A stretch of 64,000 bases of DNA from Sialis fuliginosa. Lineage: Eukaryota > Arthropoda > Insecta > Megaloptera > Sialidae. The translations under genes and the position numbers were made by a program. Each line of letters starts with the position of its first letter. The stretch's first letter is position 1. The DNA lies in NCBI GenBank assembly GCA_961205875.1, contig OY540822.1:7194501-7258500 (forward strand), in the 5' to 3' direction. Below are positions 35,151 to 47,301 of the stretch, piece after piece. The notes beneath the pieces are model-generated. The model made no database searches. It had not been told where the DNA came from and saw only the letters and a list, made by a program, of their open reading frames with translations.

Positions 35151-37759
35151 GTATAAGAAATTCCCGTGGCATCGATGTCAGGTTTTTTTATAGAACATTT
35201 TCTGTAACTACCTAGGTATATTTGCTTCTAATCTGAATCGATTTGAATCAGGTTTAAAAAAATAACGGTTTATATTTTTATGAAAATGTGTTAATGATGG
35301 TAAATATAATAAAACGTTGACATATTTTTCGTTTTGACATTTATAATTACGAAAATCAGTTATTTTAATGTGATTGAAACTTTTAATATTAAGTTAATTC
35401 CTAGAATATTTAAAATATGTTGGGTATCAAGAACTCGGAATAGGACCAAATATACGGTTTGTAAAATCAATTTGAAAATGAAAGTTCACAAGTTTAGTTG
35501 TCACGGTTACGTTTTATTTTTTTAATTAATGAGAGTTGTCAAAACATTTATAAATATCAATCTATTACTGAAATTTGTATATAACCATATACAGGAGGCG
35601 GCGTTTAAAATGAGACAAGCAAATGATCCGAATAAACGAAAATTAATTAATTATTTAACCACAATAAGTTCGAGCAAAATTTTGACATTTTTATTTTACG
35701 TATGTGTAAAGTTGTTTTAATTTAATACACTAGTACTTAGCATAAAAATTAATTTCTGCGTTGAACATATATTAATTAGAAATCGCGATGACATGGCGAC
35801 TTGATAACTAATGTAAGTGTTAACTCTTTAATCCTACCTTGTAGCTGCCAATGATATCCATTTATTATTTACCTATGTAGCGTGCATATCGTTCACTTTT
35901 TTATCGTAAGTTAATTATTGTAATTGTAATAAAATTTTAATCTTTAAATAAACAGAAATCCATTTCCCACACATTGTTCACTGTACACACATGCATTACC
36001 ACATTAATTTGTTCCGGAATAAAAGTTGGTTAAGTGAAACTTCGTTATCAAATACTTTAGTTTTTCTTGAATTTTACCTCAAGCGAATGTTTTATTCTCA
36101 AAAGAGTTCAATTATTTTTCTGAGATTACTTATATAGCGGGTTAGAGAAAAAAAGTTGAACCCGGGAATTAAAAAATATAAATGTTCACTGCGCAGCTGT
36201 TTTGGTGATAGCGTGATGATATATAGTTATCCTATAGTATTCTGAGATTTCAAGTAGTTTTTGAAATTATTTCGGTCAAATACTCTCTGTTAAAAAAACT
36301 CTCTTTAAGTAACGTTTTGGATTATAGAATCAGTAGTTCACTCATGAGGAAGTAAGGGGTTAAATCAATCCTCTGATATTAATTATTTTACTTAATACTA
36401 AAGATAGATAAATAAATGAAAATTCTGCATTCCCCTCTCGAAAAATAATTCTCGGTGCGTCACTGCACAGAACTATTGTGTTTGTAAAATGTAATACATA
36501 CTCAAATACTTTATTTTATAAGTATTCAAAATACACAGATGTTTAAAAATCAGTAATTCAATATTTTTAAATAGCCTCCAAAATAAAAACGTGTAAAATA
36601 TGAAGAACTTTTAGGTATACTAAAGAAGTTTTAACAATAACATAAAAATAAAGACATAAATTGATTCAAAGCTGAGCTGGTATAAAAAATGTACAATCAT
36701 TGAAATGAGGTTAAATATTATCACCATTTCGCGGGCCTAGTAGTTTGGGGACCGCAGTTCTAAAAGATATTTCGTTTAATAAAGACCTATACACTTTGTA
36801 AAAGCGTTTTACGGTTCATTCCCGTTTAAACTTTTAATTAATGAATTAATTTTTAATTGGTACCTACACTTACACACATATGAACGTATATTTTTGTTAA
36901 AATATTGATTCCATATTAATTATAAATGTCATAATGATTTCACTGTAATACCCGTTTGTACCTATTTTTTGAATTTAAAAAAATATACACAAAATAATCC
37001 ATGTAGTTATGCGTTAATAAAATACATTTTTATATGGGAAAAGTTTTTAAAATGTGTGCTATTGGGATTTACGAAAAATTTACTATCTGCTTAACACGTA
37101 TATTGCCGCACCACATTAGCGCTACTGCAATTATATTTAGTTGTTTATTTATTATAACAAAGTAACAACAATATTAAGTAATTCCACGTCTACATAGGGA
37201 TTAAGGACCCAGATCTTTATATTTCAAATATTTTTAAATTATAAAATTTCGTATTTATTTTATTTTTAGTGTTTACAGACAGACTAACAGACACACATAC
37301 GTCTTTGATATACGTGTAACTTTGTTGAAATCTTGTATAATTTATTATTTATACAGTACTTTTCATGTATTTTTAAAAAAGTAATGGTAAATTATTTCGT
37401 ATAGTTAAAAAACATTATGGAATAAATTGAAAACGAAAATGTTGAAATGGTTCTAAAAATACAAATTTTCATCATTGTTTTATACATTTTATAATAAAAC
37501 TGATATCGATTGGTGCATATGAAATTGTCGATAGTGTACTATTTACAGTTTTACACGATCGGCTATTTCATATGCATCAACTCATATTAGGGAAAACTAT
37601 GCACACAATTGAAAACAATTTTTAATTATTCTCCCAAAGTTTGTACAAATTTTATGGTACCAGTACTTTGTAGTACCCCTTTCTGATTTAAATAAATATA
37701 TTTTCTAGCGAACAACTGTTTTTTCTAAAACTAGTGATTAGTGGATCGAGAATATTATT
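35151..37759. other. A+T-rich spacer, old repeat ends only
   Basis: CTCGGTGCGTCACTG near 36451 and GTTTGGGGACCGCAGTTCTA near 36743 look like orphan hAT-type ends. GACAGACTAACAGACACACA near 37276 is a repeat tail. No exon was supported. Confidence 0.5.
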
Positions 37760-37763
37760 TTAA

Positions 37764-38452
37764 GGGGGCAGACCCTTTTTAGGATTTTTTTTGGCCACGC
37801 ATTAAAATAATTAATAACAAATGTTTTTCCACATGAAAGATATGTATTTACAGAAAACATTGTAATTTTTTTATGGCAAAATATTAAAAAATAAGTGGGA
37901 TACAGCAAATTTGGGAGGGGTCCAAAAAAAAAGTGTTTCGCCGTGATCACTGCTGCTCGTCACTAGATCATCTGAAATAAAAAAAAACATAAGGGATCAT
38001 TAGCTAATGATATAATGCTCCGGATGAACGAAGGGATTTGAAAAATTTTGAATTTTCACAAAATAGTGGATATTTTAAGTCAAAATTCTTTATTTGACTA
38101 AAATTTCACTCGCATTTTCGGCTATAAAAATAATAATAATCGTCAAAAAAAATCCTCCGTTCATCCTGAGGACAATTATGTATAGAATAAGTGAGAAAAA
38201 TTTCAAACCAATCGGCAAAGCCGTTATCAAGTTACAGTGATCACCGACTTCGAAAACATGGTTTCGAGAAAAACGCGTTTAAAGTTTTGAGTACGAATTG
38301 CATGCAGATAAAAAATTTATTTTGGAACTTACACTGAATCGTCTATGGACAGGATATTTATCTGAAATTTTCAGAGAATACTTTTGAAATATTCTACTTT
38401 GAAAAAATGCAAAAAAAATGATTTTTTCTAAATTCTAACTGGGTCTGCCCCC
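37764..38452 (+). mobile_element. TTAA-flanked piggyBac-like MITE, copy 1
   Basis: A 689-bp element between TTAA tetranucleotides (37760-37763, 38453-38456). Ends are GGGGGCAGACCC and, inward from the right, GGGGGCAGACCCAGTT. It has about 80 bases (GGGAGGGGTCC ... CATAAGG) missing from copy 2 and lacks about 20 bases near the left end that copy 2 has. No coding frame. The superfamily call rests on the TTAA duplication. Confidence 0.85.
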
Positions 38453-38462
38453 TTAAGTGTCC

Positions 38463-38540
38463 GGAAATTCTTCTTTAGGGAGCTACAGCCCCTCAAAAAT
38501 CATTTGTTTTTATTTAATACCAGGAGAACCCATGTGAAAA
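38463..38540 (+). repeat. Diverged short dispersed repeat
   Basis: TTCTTTAGGGAGCTACAGCC resembles the TTTCTTTGTGGGTGCTACAA segment at 33918. Confidence 0.35.
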
Positions 38541-38671
38541 TCGATTTAGTATTAAAATATTATTGATTTCAGTAATATTAAACCGATTGTCAAATTTTAT
38601 TACTGAGTTTTCCCATTTGTGGTTTGGTTTTTACACGAAGAATTTCCGGGCCTTTATATGCCTGTTACTGT

Positions 38672-39319
38672 CAGGGCTGTGGAGTCGGAGTCGGAGTTTT
38701 AGTAATTTTGAGTGGAGTCGGAGTCGGTAAAAAGGTACCGACTCCGACTCCTTTAATTAAATAATGATTTTTTACTTTTTTACACACTTATTATTTTTTG
38801 TTTGTTTTGAATTTTGAAGTACAATGAATTGAAATTTTCAATTACGGCCGGAACCAGAATCACCGTAACTATTTTCTCATTAATTTTGATAAGACTTTGT
38901 ACTTTTGTAGTTCAAGGGGTAAAAACCACGTGAAAACTATCCTCAAAATTTGAATTTTAAATACAAATTTATATGTTATTAATTCATGTTACCTTGGATA
39001 CAAATGCAACTAAATTCAAAAGTTTTATTTCTGACAAATCCCATTGCAATTTTTCATATACATACATATTAAAAATTATTTAAAAAGATATTAAAGAACA
39101 TGGAAGTCATGTATGGTTCTCCGTACCGATATTTTAATATTATTATTTGCAAATTTACTTTAATAGAATTTTAGGAAAATTTCTTTTCCATAAATTTCAA
39201 ATGTTCAATTAATATAAGTAAATTAAAAATTCACGTAATGGCGACGAAATGTTTTGTGCTAGCTTTTTCTACCATAAAGAGTCGGAGTCGTAGGTTTTTG
39301 TACCGACTTCACAGCCCTG
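38672..39319 (+). mobile_element. hAT-like MITE, CAGGGCTGTGGAGTCGG family
   Basis: A 648-bp element with ends CAGGGCTGTGGAGTCGG and, inward from the right, CAGGGCTGTGAAGTCGG, plus an exact 8-base duplication gttactgt (38664-38671, 39320-39327). Subterminal GGAGTCGGAGTCGG repeats appear in both orientations near the left end. No transposase frame. Confidence 0.93.
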
Positions 39320-39327
39320 GTTACTGT

Positions 39328-40053
39328 TAACGTTTTTAAATTCATTGTAAATCAATCTGTATATAGTATCAAATATGTGAATTAATATTTAATTAATTGA
39401 TAAGTGTTTAGAGTTAAAGTTTGGGTAACAGTGTGTTATGCATAACAGGGGTTGGTGATATTTTTTTCCACTCACCCCTGTTGAACATGCCGTTAATCTG
39501 ACCATCAGTTAGGGATGATTTGACCGCTAGGGGGTATGAGACTACAAAAAGGGGACCTAGGGATTTCATGTGTATGCATGTATATTGTATATATGTACCG
39601 ACGCACCTAGTAGCGATATTTAAAATACTGATCAAATTCGAATAAAAGTTTGATGCTTTTTGTTAAACATCAAACGGTTTCTAGTCATTAAATGATTTCG
39701 CGTCTAATCCCGTTACAAACGATCCCCCTTTATTTAACCTTTTTAGTATTGATTTAGTTAGGTTTCAGTGACCGGATATTTCATTAATATTATAATCATT
39801 TAATCATATTATGTTCTATATGTTTACAAGGGTAACTTACATTAAACGATGCTTATACTATATAGTACATAATCATTTTGTAAAATGTTTAGTCATTTTA
39901 TTATTTTTTAAAATTATTTATTGGCATTTTTGACAATACTCTTTTTAACTAACTTAGTTGCTTTGGGGCGATCAAGGCTGGAAACATTCACGAGACCCGG
40001 GGATAACGGGGAATTAGTCATTTTAGTAATTCAGATGTTGGGGTTGTTTTTAC
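39328..40053. other. Spacer, nothing recognised
   Basis: Slightly less A+T-rich than average. CCGCTAGGGGGTATG near 39524 weakly resembles a CTCF site. The final eight bases are the target duplication of the next element. Confidence 0.45.
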
Positions 40054-40570
40054 TAGAGCTGGGCGCGTGAGTAATTTTTGCTCACGATCACGCACGCTCA
40101 CGAGAGAAAATTTTTTAGTCACGCCCGCTCACTCACGGTTACAAAAAAAGTATTCACGATCACGCACGCTCACGAATTCTATTTTTTTACTCACGCCCGA
40201 TCACGCACGACGGGTCACGCTCGTGACCCGAATAATATGTTATAAATAAAATGTTTAATGAATTTTTTTCGTGCAATATAATATGTGTATATTTTATATT
40301 TGTATAATTTTTCACTATATTTTTTAATATAAAAATTCGATTAACAGATTATCATATATGCATGAGATCAGAAATTAAAGAAATATCAAAATATACATAC
40401 ATATACTCACGGACTCACGCACGACAAAAATGTACTCACGCCCGGTCACGCCCGATTGTTTTATTTTGACTCACGATCACGCCCGCTCACGATCCAATAT
40501 TTGAAAATCGCTCACGTCACGTCGGGTCACAGCCGTGACCCGAAAAATTCACGGCCCGCGCTCAGCTCTA
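40054..40570 (+). mobile_element. hAT-like MITE, TAGAGCTGGGCGCG family
   Basis: A 517-bp element with ends TAGAGCTGGGCGCG and, inward from the right, TAGAGCTGAGCGCG, and an exact 8-base duplication gtttttac (40046-40053, 40571-40578). Both subterminal regions are packed with CTCACGATCACGC and CGGGTCACG motifs. A short match to its right end occurs at 7437-7470. Confidence 0.93.
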
Positions 40571-41575
40571 GTTTTTACTTTCTTATCCTTATTTATGAAA
40601 TACATATAGTATAAGTATTCGAAAGAATTGTAAAGCCGATTTTTTCGAATTCCGGATTTTGATGGAATTATCCATTTTGACATTCCCTCTGTAGACGCTA
40701 TAAAATCCTGTGGTACCTATGGCAAGATTCCGACTATTTTATTGTACTAAAACTTAGCATAATGCTTTTTGAAAAACGTTGAGAAGCTAATGAGATAAAA
40801 AATATTTAAAAAAATGGACATTTCTATAAATTATTAGAAAAAACAATTTAGGTTTAATTGCCGAGATATACGAGTATATATATTTTTTGTAGAATTTAAG
40901 TATTTTCAAGTATGCAACATAACGAATAATCGGCTTCGGCCAAAAAAAGACCGAACATTCTTTTGAAAAGTAATAATTACACATTTCAATTTTTTTGTGA
41001 AAATTTAAAAAAATGAAAGGCGAAAAACATTCCTTCGGCTTCAGCCAAAAGCTGACCTTCGGTTGGACAAAAAAAAGGAAAAACATCCTTATGGAAACTA
41101 TACATTAATTATCGTGAATAGTGAAAAATGTATTTAATTATATTAACTTTAGAAATTGTGATTGATTAAAATGTAAGTATAAAATGAAAAAATGGTATCA
41201 AATTAACCATTAAAACTTATTAATTTAATAAATATTATTTATTTAAACAGAACATACATATATAAAACTTCACAATTTTATTGGTTTCCGCTTAAAATTA
41301 AACATCATTAAAAATAATTGAAATGTTTAATTTGTCGAATAACTAATTATTTCCTGTAATCAAAAAACCAATGGCTGCCAAATGATCCTAGTTATGTGAC
41401 ATTATTAACACCGCAAGTTAATATTAAAATTTTAAACTGCTAATTTCTATATAAAACATTAGGGTATAAGACGCGTAGGTTTTATCGTTTTATCGGCCAA
41501 CGTTTCGTTGCATATTGTTGTGGACAACCCAGAAGGTTTGTATAAAAAATTTAGTGTTTTTTCCGATAATGTTTA
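40571..41575. other. A+T-rich spacer with inverted CGGCTTCGGCC motifs
   Basis: Three similar motifs (aatcggcttcggccaaa, ccttcggcttcagccaaa, accttcggttggac) recur between 40928 and 41065, perhaps a decayed repeat. Nothing else. Confidence 0.4.
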
Positions 41576-42109
41576 CAGGGGTCGAAACAAGTTCAGTGTT
41601 CAAAAATACTGATTTTACTGACACAGAAATCTAAAAATACTGACTTTTACTGACTATCTGAACCGAGTTAAAAAAATTTAGGTGTTATGTATTAAAAAAA
41701 TACCTTTAAAATTATTGGCCTCCACATCCCCATAGACAACCCTTTCCCCCTTTTTATTTCATAACAAAAGTAACAAACATTACAGTTAATTTTTGTTATT
41801 TTTCTTACCGAGCTTGGTATAGCCAGTGCTAGGGTGAGATTATTTTGTTTATATGTTCACGTATACATACATTACAATTGTGTCATAAAATATCTTCTAA
41901 AAGTTGGTAATAAACAATACAAATAAGTAAACAAAATAGAACATTAATTATAATTCAAATATATTTTTCACGGCAATTGTGTCGTTTTGAAGTCAAATAG
42001 TGAGTTTGTTCACGATAAATAGGGCTCCGATGTGAAAACTTTGAGTGTTAAACCCAAAAATCTGACAAAACTGACTTTTACTGATTTTACTGACCAGTTT
42101 TGACCCCTG
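41576..42109 (+). mobile_element. hAT-like MITE, CAGGGGTCGAAAC family
   Basis: A 534-bp element with ends CAGGGGTCGAAACAAGTTCAG-type and, inward from the right, CAGGGGTCAAAACTGGTCAG. ACTGATTTTACTGAC motifs are near both ends. Flanks share a 6-base direct repeat tgttta (41570-41575, 42110-42115) rather than a clean 8. Confidence 0.82.
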
Positions 42110-42193
42110 TGTTTATATTTATATTAAATAACAAAGTAACCCTAAAAACTATGAAGTACTGCGCCACTGCGAGTGAGTATTCCGTGGGCTATT

Positions 42194-42376
42194 CTATAAA
42201 ACGTGTAATATTATTGCAGATCGTTTGGAAGCCACTTTATGTAAGTTATTGGTAGAAGGGGGTCTCGGCAAAATACCGACATCAATATTGAAAATGCGTT
42301 TGTCAGCATTTTGTTTAGTGGTAACTATCCCATATAACTCTACGCCAACGGTTTTCTCGAAAATCCAACAAAACAA
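42194..42376 (-). other. Unplaced open frame, possible decayed coding fragment
   Basis: The - strand frame of 60 codons reads varied, protein-like sequence (ELYGIVTTKQNADKRIFNID, VGILPRPPSTNNLHKV). It has no recognised domain, start context or splice sites, and the opposite strand is also open, which lowers confidence. Confidence 0.2.
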
Positions 42377-42604
42377 AAAAAAAAACCTTCTAGTTTTCTT
42401 ACTGATTTTCTTTCATCTTTAGGTACCTTGCTCATATTTTTATCGATCCATTAAAATTTAAATTAAAAGTTTACTAACAAAAATATGCCTTCCACTTTTC
42501 TCTTTAATTTTCGTTCTTTCAATATATTTATGTGCTCATCTGTTGGCCGAAATGCCGATTAAATTTGAATTGCAATTTGGTTATTATTTTACAATATCTA
42601 AAAC

Positions 42605-42800
42605 TCAACTTGGCGCGGTCCTACAAATTCAATTTTTTTAAATTAAAGCTTACACCTTTATCTTTAAATCTATTAATTACCCTAAGAGTGTCGCCACCCC
42701 TTTCTTCCCTTATTATAAACAAATTAAAATAGATAAATCGATAACGTAACATTACATTTTTTTTAAATTATAGCTTACACCTTTATCTTTAAATCTGTGA
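42605..42800 (-). repeat. Reversed, diverged array related to the 160-bp repeat
   Basis: GCTTACACCTTTATCTTTAA occurs twice, about 125 bases apart (near 42649 and 42773). TTGGCGCGGTCCTAC corresponds to the GATCGCGCCAAG part of the 17994 units in reverse. Confidence 0.7.
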
Positions 42801-43469
42801 AAAAAGAACAGAACATATAATATAAATAATAATGTTAACTTCTTTTATTCAAAATATTTTGTATTATGTACCATTTCAAAAATAATTCCAAAAATCATAA
42901 TTGAAACAAAACAGACATAAGTAAACATTATTTTCGTGTTATCAGATTTTTCTCAGAATAAGACGTTAAAACATGGCAGTACTACACTTTCTTATACAAT
43001 ATACTTCACTAGTATATTTTATAAACATGGCGAAATAAGAAAATTAAAAAAAAATAAATGAATAAAACAAATATAAAATTTTTATTGTTACTAGAAAATT
43101 AAATACGAAAAAAATTTAGAACGGTGAAACATTTCTCGTATTTTTTAAATGTTGACCTCTGGTTAGCTAAGCTCTCACACACACATCTACACATACATGC
43201 ACATATTTAAACATCAAAGTTTGCGAAAAAAATTTCATATGAAAAATTAATAAAGAGGCATTACTCTTCATTTAACGTTTATATTAATATTTAGCTCGAG
43301 TAAACAACAATGGCGAATATATGTACCTTCATCCATTGGAAATAATTATTTTACGAGTATGTACATATACTCGTACCGTTAAATTATATAAAGTTCTCAA
43401 CAGTGGTACTAAATATTCGATGCAAGTATTTACATATTTCATTTAAACAATACGTTTTTTATAAAAATA
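42801..43469. other. A+T-rich spacer, nothing recognised
   Basis: Only a short imperfect AC repeat near 43176. Confidence 0.5.
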
Positions 43470-43662
43470 CTAGCTGGTACTCGCGACTTCGTTCGCGTGG
43501 AATTTGTATTTGTTTTAACCAAATCGGAATAAAAAGTAGCCAATGTTCTTCCTCAGGATGTAAACTATCTTTCTACCAAATTTCAGCAAGATCTGTTCAG
43601 CAGTTTAGCCGTGAAAAGGTAACAAACAGAGTTACTTTCGCATTTATAATATTAGTATGGAT
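43470..43662 (+). repeat. Interspersed repeat, copy D (best preserved)
   Basis: It starts CTAGCTGGTACTCGCGACTT and contains GTAGCCAATGTTCTTCCTCA, a CCAAATTTCAGCAAGATCTG core and GTAACAAACAGAGTTACTTT. It ends TTTATAATATTAGTATGGAT. No coding frame of its own. Confidence 0.8.
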
Positions 43663-45239
43663 TCATTAATTAAAATATATATTTAGTAAAAGTTTATTAC
43701 AAATTTTTATCAAAATTTATAAAAATTATACATTCTATATTATATTCTCAAGAAAATTTTACGTGAATTGAGAAAATTTCATAGAAAATTCGAATCTCAA
43801 TAATTTAAACATTACTTTAAAAAAAAAACACCGAAAGAGCGGAAAAATTTAGAATCATATTTCCACTTTCCATGAAATAAAAACATAATGAAATATACGC
43901 ACGTACCACCGTTTTGGGACCACTGTGAAAGCATATGTGTCCGCGGTAGGTAAAACGATGAATTTTTGATTAGTGTTACAATAGAGTAGGGTTCTTTAAA
44001 ATGACAATTTTCACTTTTAGTTTAATTCATGTGCCGCAGAAATATAATATTTACTTTATGCATTTATATTAACCCGTTCGTTGTATTTAACCCTTTTGTG
44101 TACAATAAATCAAGCTGAGTTTTAATTTTATTACTAATTGTATGTATATAGTATATTCATATGTTCCAATAGGGGTTTTTGATAGGATCTAAGGGCGGTT
44201 ACTCGTTCGCAGCTTTACCCGCGTTATAGTAATTTTTATAAACATTATTATTATTTATAACGTTTGTAGTGTTAATCTGGTACAATATTTTTACCCTTAC
44301 TGAAGTTATGTAAATAAAGGAAAATCCCTTTTTAATAGTTGATCACGTCATGAAGGGAAAACACCCCTAAAATTTCACATTTCTAGGTCCAGAGGTTTGG
44401 GCTCGACGTTGATGAGTCAGGTACTGGACTTATTTATTACATATATATACATATGTATAGTGTATATTCACAAATACGTATAATATTACGTAAATTATTC
44501 ATAGTACATTCATTAAAAAAAAATAGAGGACTAAAGTAAATGTATAACTAGAGAAAAATGTTCTGTAATTATAGTGGAAATGTTTGTTCGCAAATGAGAA
44601 AAATGTTTTTCACTTGAATTGTATAAAGGAAAATGAGTATTTCATTATAAATATTTAATATACATATTTACGCAAGTTAAAAATTAAAATTAAATAAAAC
44701 AAGGTTGGTTAAAAAATATATATTTAAACTACACTTTTCTAAATATACTAAAATGAAGAAAATATTTTTTTTTGTAGTATTTAAGCTATTTTCAAGTTCA
44801 TGCTACTAAAAATAAATGCGCGGGGGCGTTGATAAGTATTGCTTTTATCGGGTAATAGAAATTTATGTAAGTTTCGCTTAACTCTGTTTCAGCACTACTC
44901 AAATTTTTACCATTTATGGTAAATCAGGGAAGATCAAAAACAATACTTTTGAACACCCCAGGCTTGTATTTTTAGTGGCATGAACATGAAAGCGTTGTAA
45001 TGACTGAAACAGTCAATACTGAAAATGCTTTGATAGCTGAATTATTTAAAACAAAAATAATATTGTCATTTTTAGTAAATTTAAAAAAGCGTGGTTTTGA
45101 AACACTTTTTTAAACTTAAAAATTAATTTTGGAAATGATACTTTATACTTTGTATGTCACGTTGTCAAATATACAGTCGTAAAGTACGAAATTAAAATTT
45201 TTTATTTTTATTAAAATTTCTCGGAAACGCTTTCCACAA
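43663..45239. other. A+T-rich spacer with a dispersed-repeat piece
   Basis: Apart from the repeat at 44195-44430, nothing is recognised. Confidence 0.45.
44195..44430 (+). repeat. Dispersed repeat related to the GCTGGTACCCGCG-type family
   Basis: ACTCGTTCGCAGCTTTACCC and GCGTTATAGTAATTTTTATA at the left resemble 50192-50260. The right part AATTTCACATTTCTAGGTCC matches 33930-33985. Confidence 0.5.
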
Positions 45240-45320
45240 ATGTCGAAAAATATAATTTTCCATAAGAACAAATTTTAATTTTAAATCAATATTTCTTCAA
45301 TGGCGTAGGAAAATCAGAAT
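45240..45320 (-). mobile_element. Diverged fragment of the pogo-like MITE family
   Basis: TCGAAAAATATAATTTTCCA and ATTTTAATTTTAAATCAATA align in order with 22868-22925 at about 80 percent identity by eye. Terminal repeats are missing. Confidence 0.4.
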
Positions 45321-45417
45321 GCTAATAAGACCATTTTCACTAATTTTAATTCATACATCTTTAATAAAATTGTTTCTATGCACAGAAAAATCTGATTTAA
45401 AAAAAAAAAATTACCAG

Positions 45418-45484
45418 CTTTTTAGGGGGGGGGGGGCAAATTAGGGCTGACACCCCGGCAGAAACAACCCTCGGTGCGACCCTG
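45418..45484. mobile_element. Orphan MITE end with a 12-G tract
   Basis: A 12-G run (45425-45436) is followed by GGGCTGACACCCCGGCAG and CTCGGTGCGACCCTG. The end shares CTCGGTGCG with 36451. No left end was found. Confidence 0.4.
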
Positions 45485-46914
45485 ATGTATTCATTCATTT
45501 GTACTTTTGTGTACTGATGCTTGCAAACATTTATTTTGAATTTATTTACAATTAATATTCATGTTGTAAAGTTACTAATTGATATCCGAACAATTAATTG
45601 TGTGTGCTAAAATTATACAGATAAATACTGATGACTTTTCAATGAAATCATTTAGTTTTGTAAATATGAATGTGAACTTAATAATCTAGCATTCGTATTC
45701 ACGAAAAATAATAGCAGATTGTATTTCATTAAGCTTGTTAAGCAATTTTAACGTTGCTAAATTACTGCTTTCAATATTTTACTGAAAAATGAAGGTTACA
45801 TTTTTTTGAAAATTATTTTTTTGCATTATCGAAAAATATGGTCTTTCGAAACATTCGAATTATTCCGGTCGTTACAGCCTTTCTTAGAAAAAGAAATTGA
45901 CCAGATTTTAAACGAAGAGTTTTCATTATTTTTTCATTATTTAAAATTAAATTCCGATATTTGCAGTGGGTAAAAAAATTAGATAAAAAATAAAAGTGAA
46001 ACATTAAACGAAAAAAAAATTAACTGATAATCGAATTTTATTCAATAAAAAAATCATGAAAATTTAATAACAGATTAAGAAATTTACCGTCCAATATTTG
46101 ATTTCTCTCGTAACTCACTGATTTAATTATTGGATATATATATAGAAAATACCCCCCCCCCCCCCTCCCACCTACGATGTACTTTTTACGATAAAACTTG
46201 CAAACGATTACTTTTTATAAATCAAGTTTCCGTTTTAGAAAATCGCTAGTACATTTTCTCTTTATTTTTATTTTTTAATTTATAGAGGTGAATGGCACTT
46301 GGGGCGAAAATTGAAGGTGTTAAACTCCTACCTCATAAATTGGTTTACTCAGCTATTATTTCTATATTTATTATTTAAAATTAATTAATTAGAAATCGAT
46401 TCCGGAAATTGAAATACCCTTAATTAAGATTTTTGGATTCAGTAGGGTTAAAATAACTCACAAGTTTATCTGCAAATTATCACCCTGATTTTGACTATAA
46501 ATATATATGTATGTACAATGTACAACATTTGAAATAGAATTTGTGAATTTTGTATCAGTTATCATGTACATATATCATACATGTATAAATAGTTTATAGG
46601 TAAATCTAAGTTTACGGATGAATATTATTTATTTCGTCATAAATAACATCACATCACAGTTTATCCTTTGACGGATTTAATAACACATAATAACGACTAT
46701 TCATTTATCAAAATTACTTGTTGACATATCATCGATTGATGTAAGTATAGGTAGTACATGCAAGCATTTAAGCTGTATTTTAATTCCAAATTTAGTATAC
46801 GTACATATCATAAATAATGGTACATAATATAGTATAGTACACTGATATTTAATATTTTCTAGCCATAGGTACTTCTATTACATTGATATGTATGTATGTA
46901 TGTACTTGTATGTA
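45485..46914. other. A+T-rich spacer with a C tract
   Basis: A 14-C tract lies at 46152-46165. Nothing else is recognised. Confidence 0.5.
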
Positions 46915-47301
46915 CAGTCGCCTGCAAAACTCGTCTGGCACCCTAAAGGCTAGAATCGCTTACAATAGATTCCAAATTGAAAGACAAACATTATCGGTTA
47001 TCTTTTTCTATCAAGTTTAATATATTTAAATACTAAAATTCGGAATATCAAATATTTATTGCCAGAAAATTTACGTATACAATTTTCAATAGATTACATA
47101 ATAATTTAATTGCACAAATATATATGAGTACTATAAACGAAGAGTAGTTCTTTATCTAGCAAATGAATTTCAAAATGTCTGTATTTGTTTGATACATGGA
47201 GAAATGATTTAAATATTATAATAATCAAATGGGAGGAGCCTACTAAGTTTGTGATAAACGAAAATGAATACAAACTGCAAGACCATTAATGCAGGCGACT
47301 G
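46915..47301. mobile_element. TA-flanked MITE with CAGTCGCCTGCA ends
   Basis: A 387-bp element between TA dinucleotides (46913-46914, 47302-47303). Ends CAGTCGCCTGCA are perfect for 12 bases on both sides. No coding sequence. The TA duplication and CAGT ends fit a Tc1/mariner-type MITE. Confidence 0.83.

Noticed and set aside
35529-35720. Open frame with an exon-like middle (QEAAFKMRQANDPNKRK)
   Set aside because: No acceptor and donor pair in a consistent phase, no recognised domain, and the flanking residues are A+T-driven low-complexity sequence.
39521-39540. CCGCTAGGGGGTATG as a CTCF site
   Set aside because: Two mismatches at important consensus positions and no supporting context.
40787-41086. 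99-codon open frame on the - strand, the longest or near-longest frame here
   Set aside because: It is dominated by F, K, Y, I and L as expected from A+T-rich DNA, and the repeated CGGCTTCGGCC-like motif suggests a repeat, not a gene.
42213-42245. Possible 21-base micro-exon between ttgcag and gtaagtt
   Set aside because: Splice-like hexamers are frequent in A+T-rich DNA, and there is no neighbouring exon or frame to support it.
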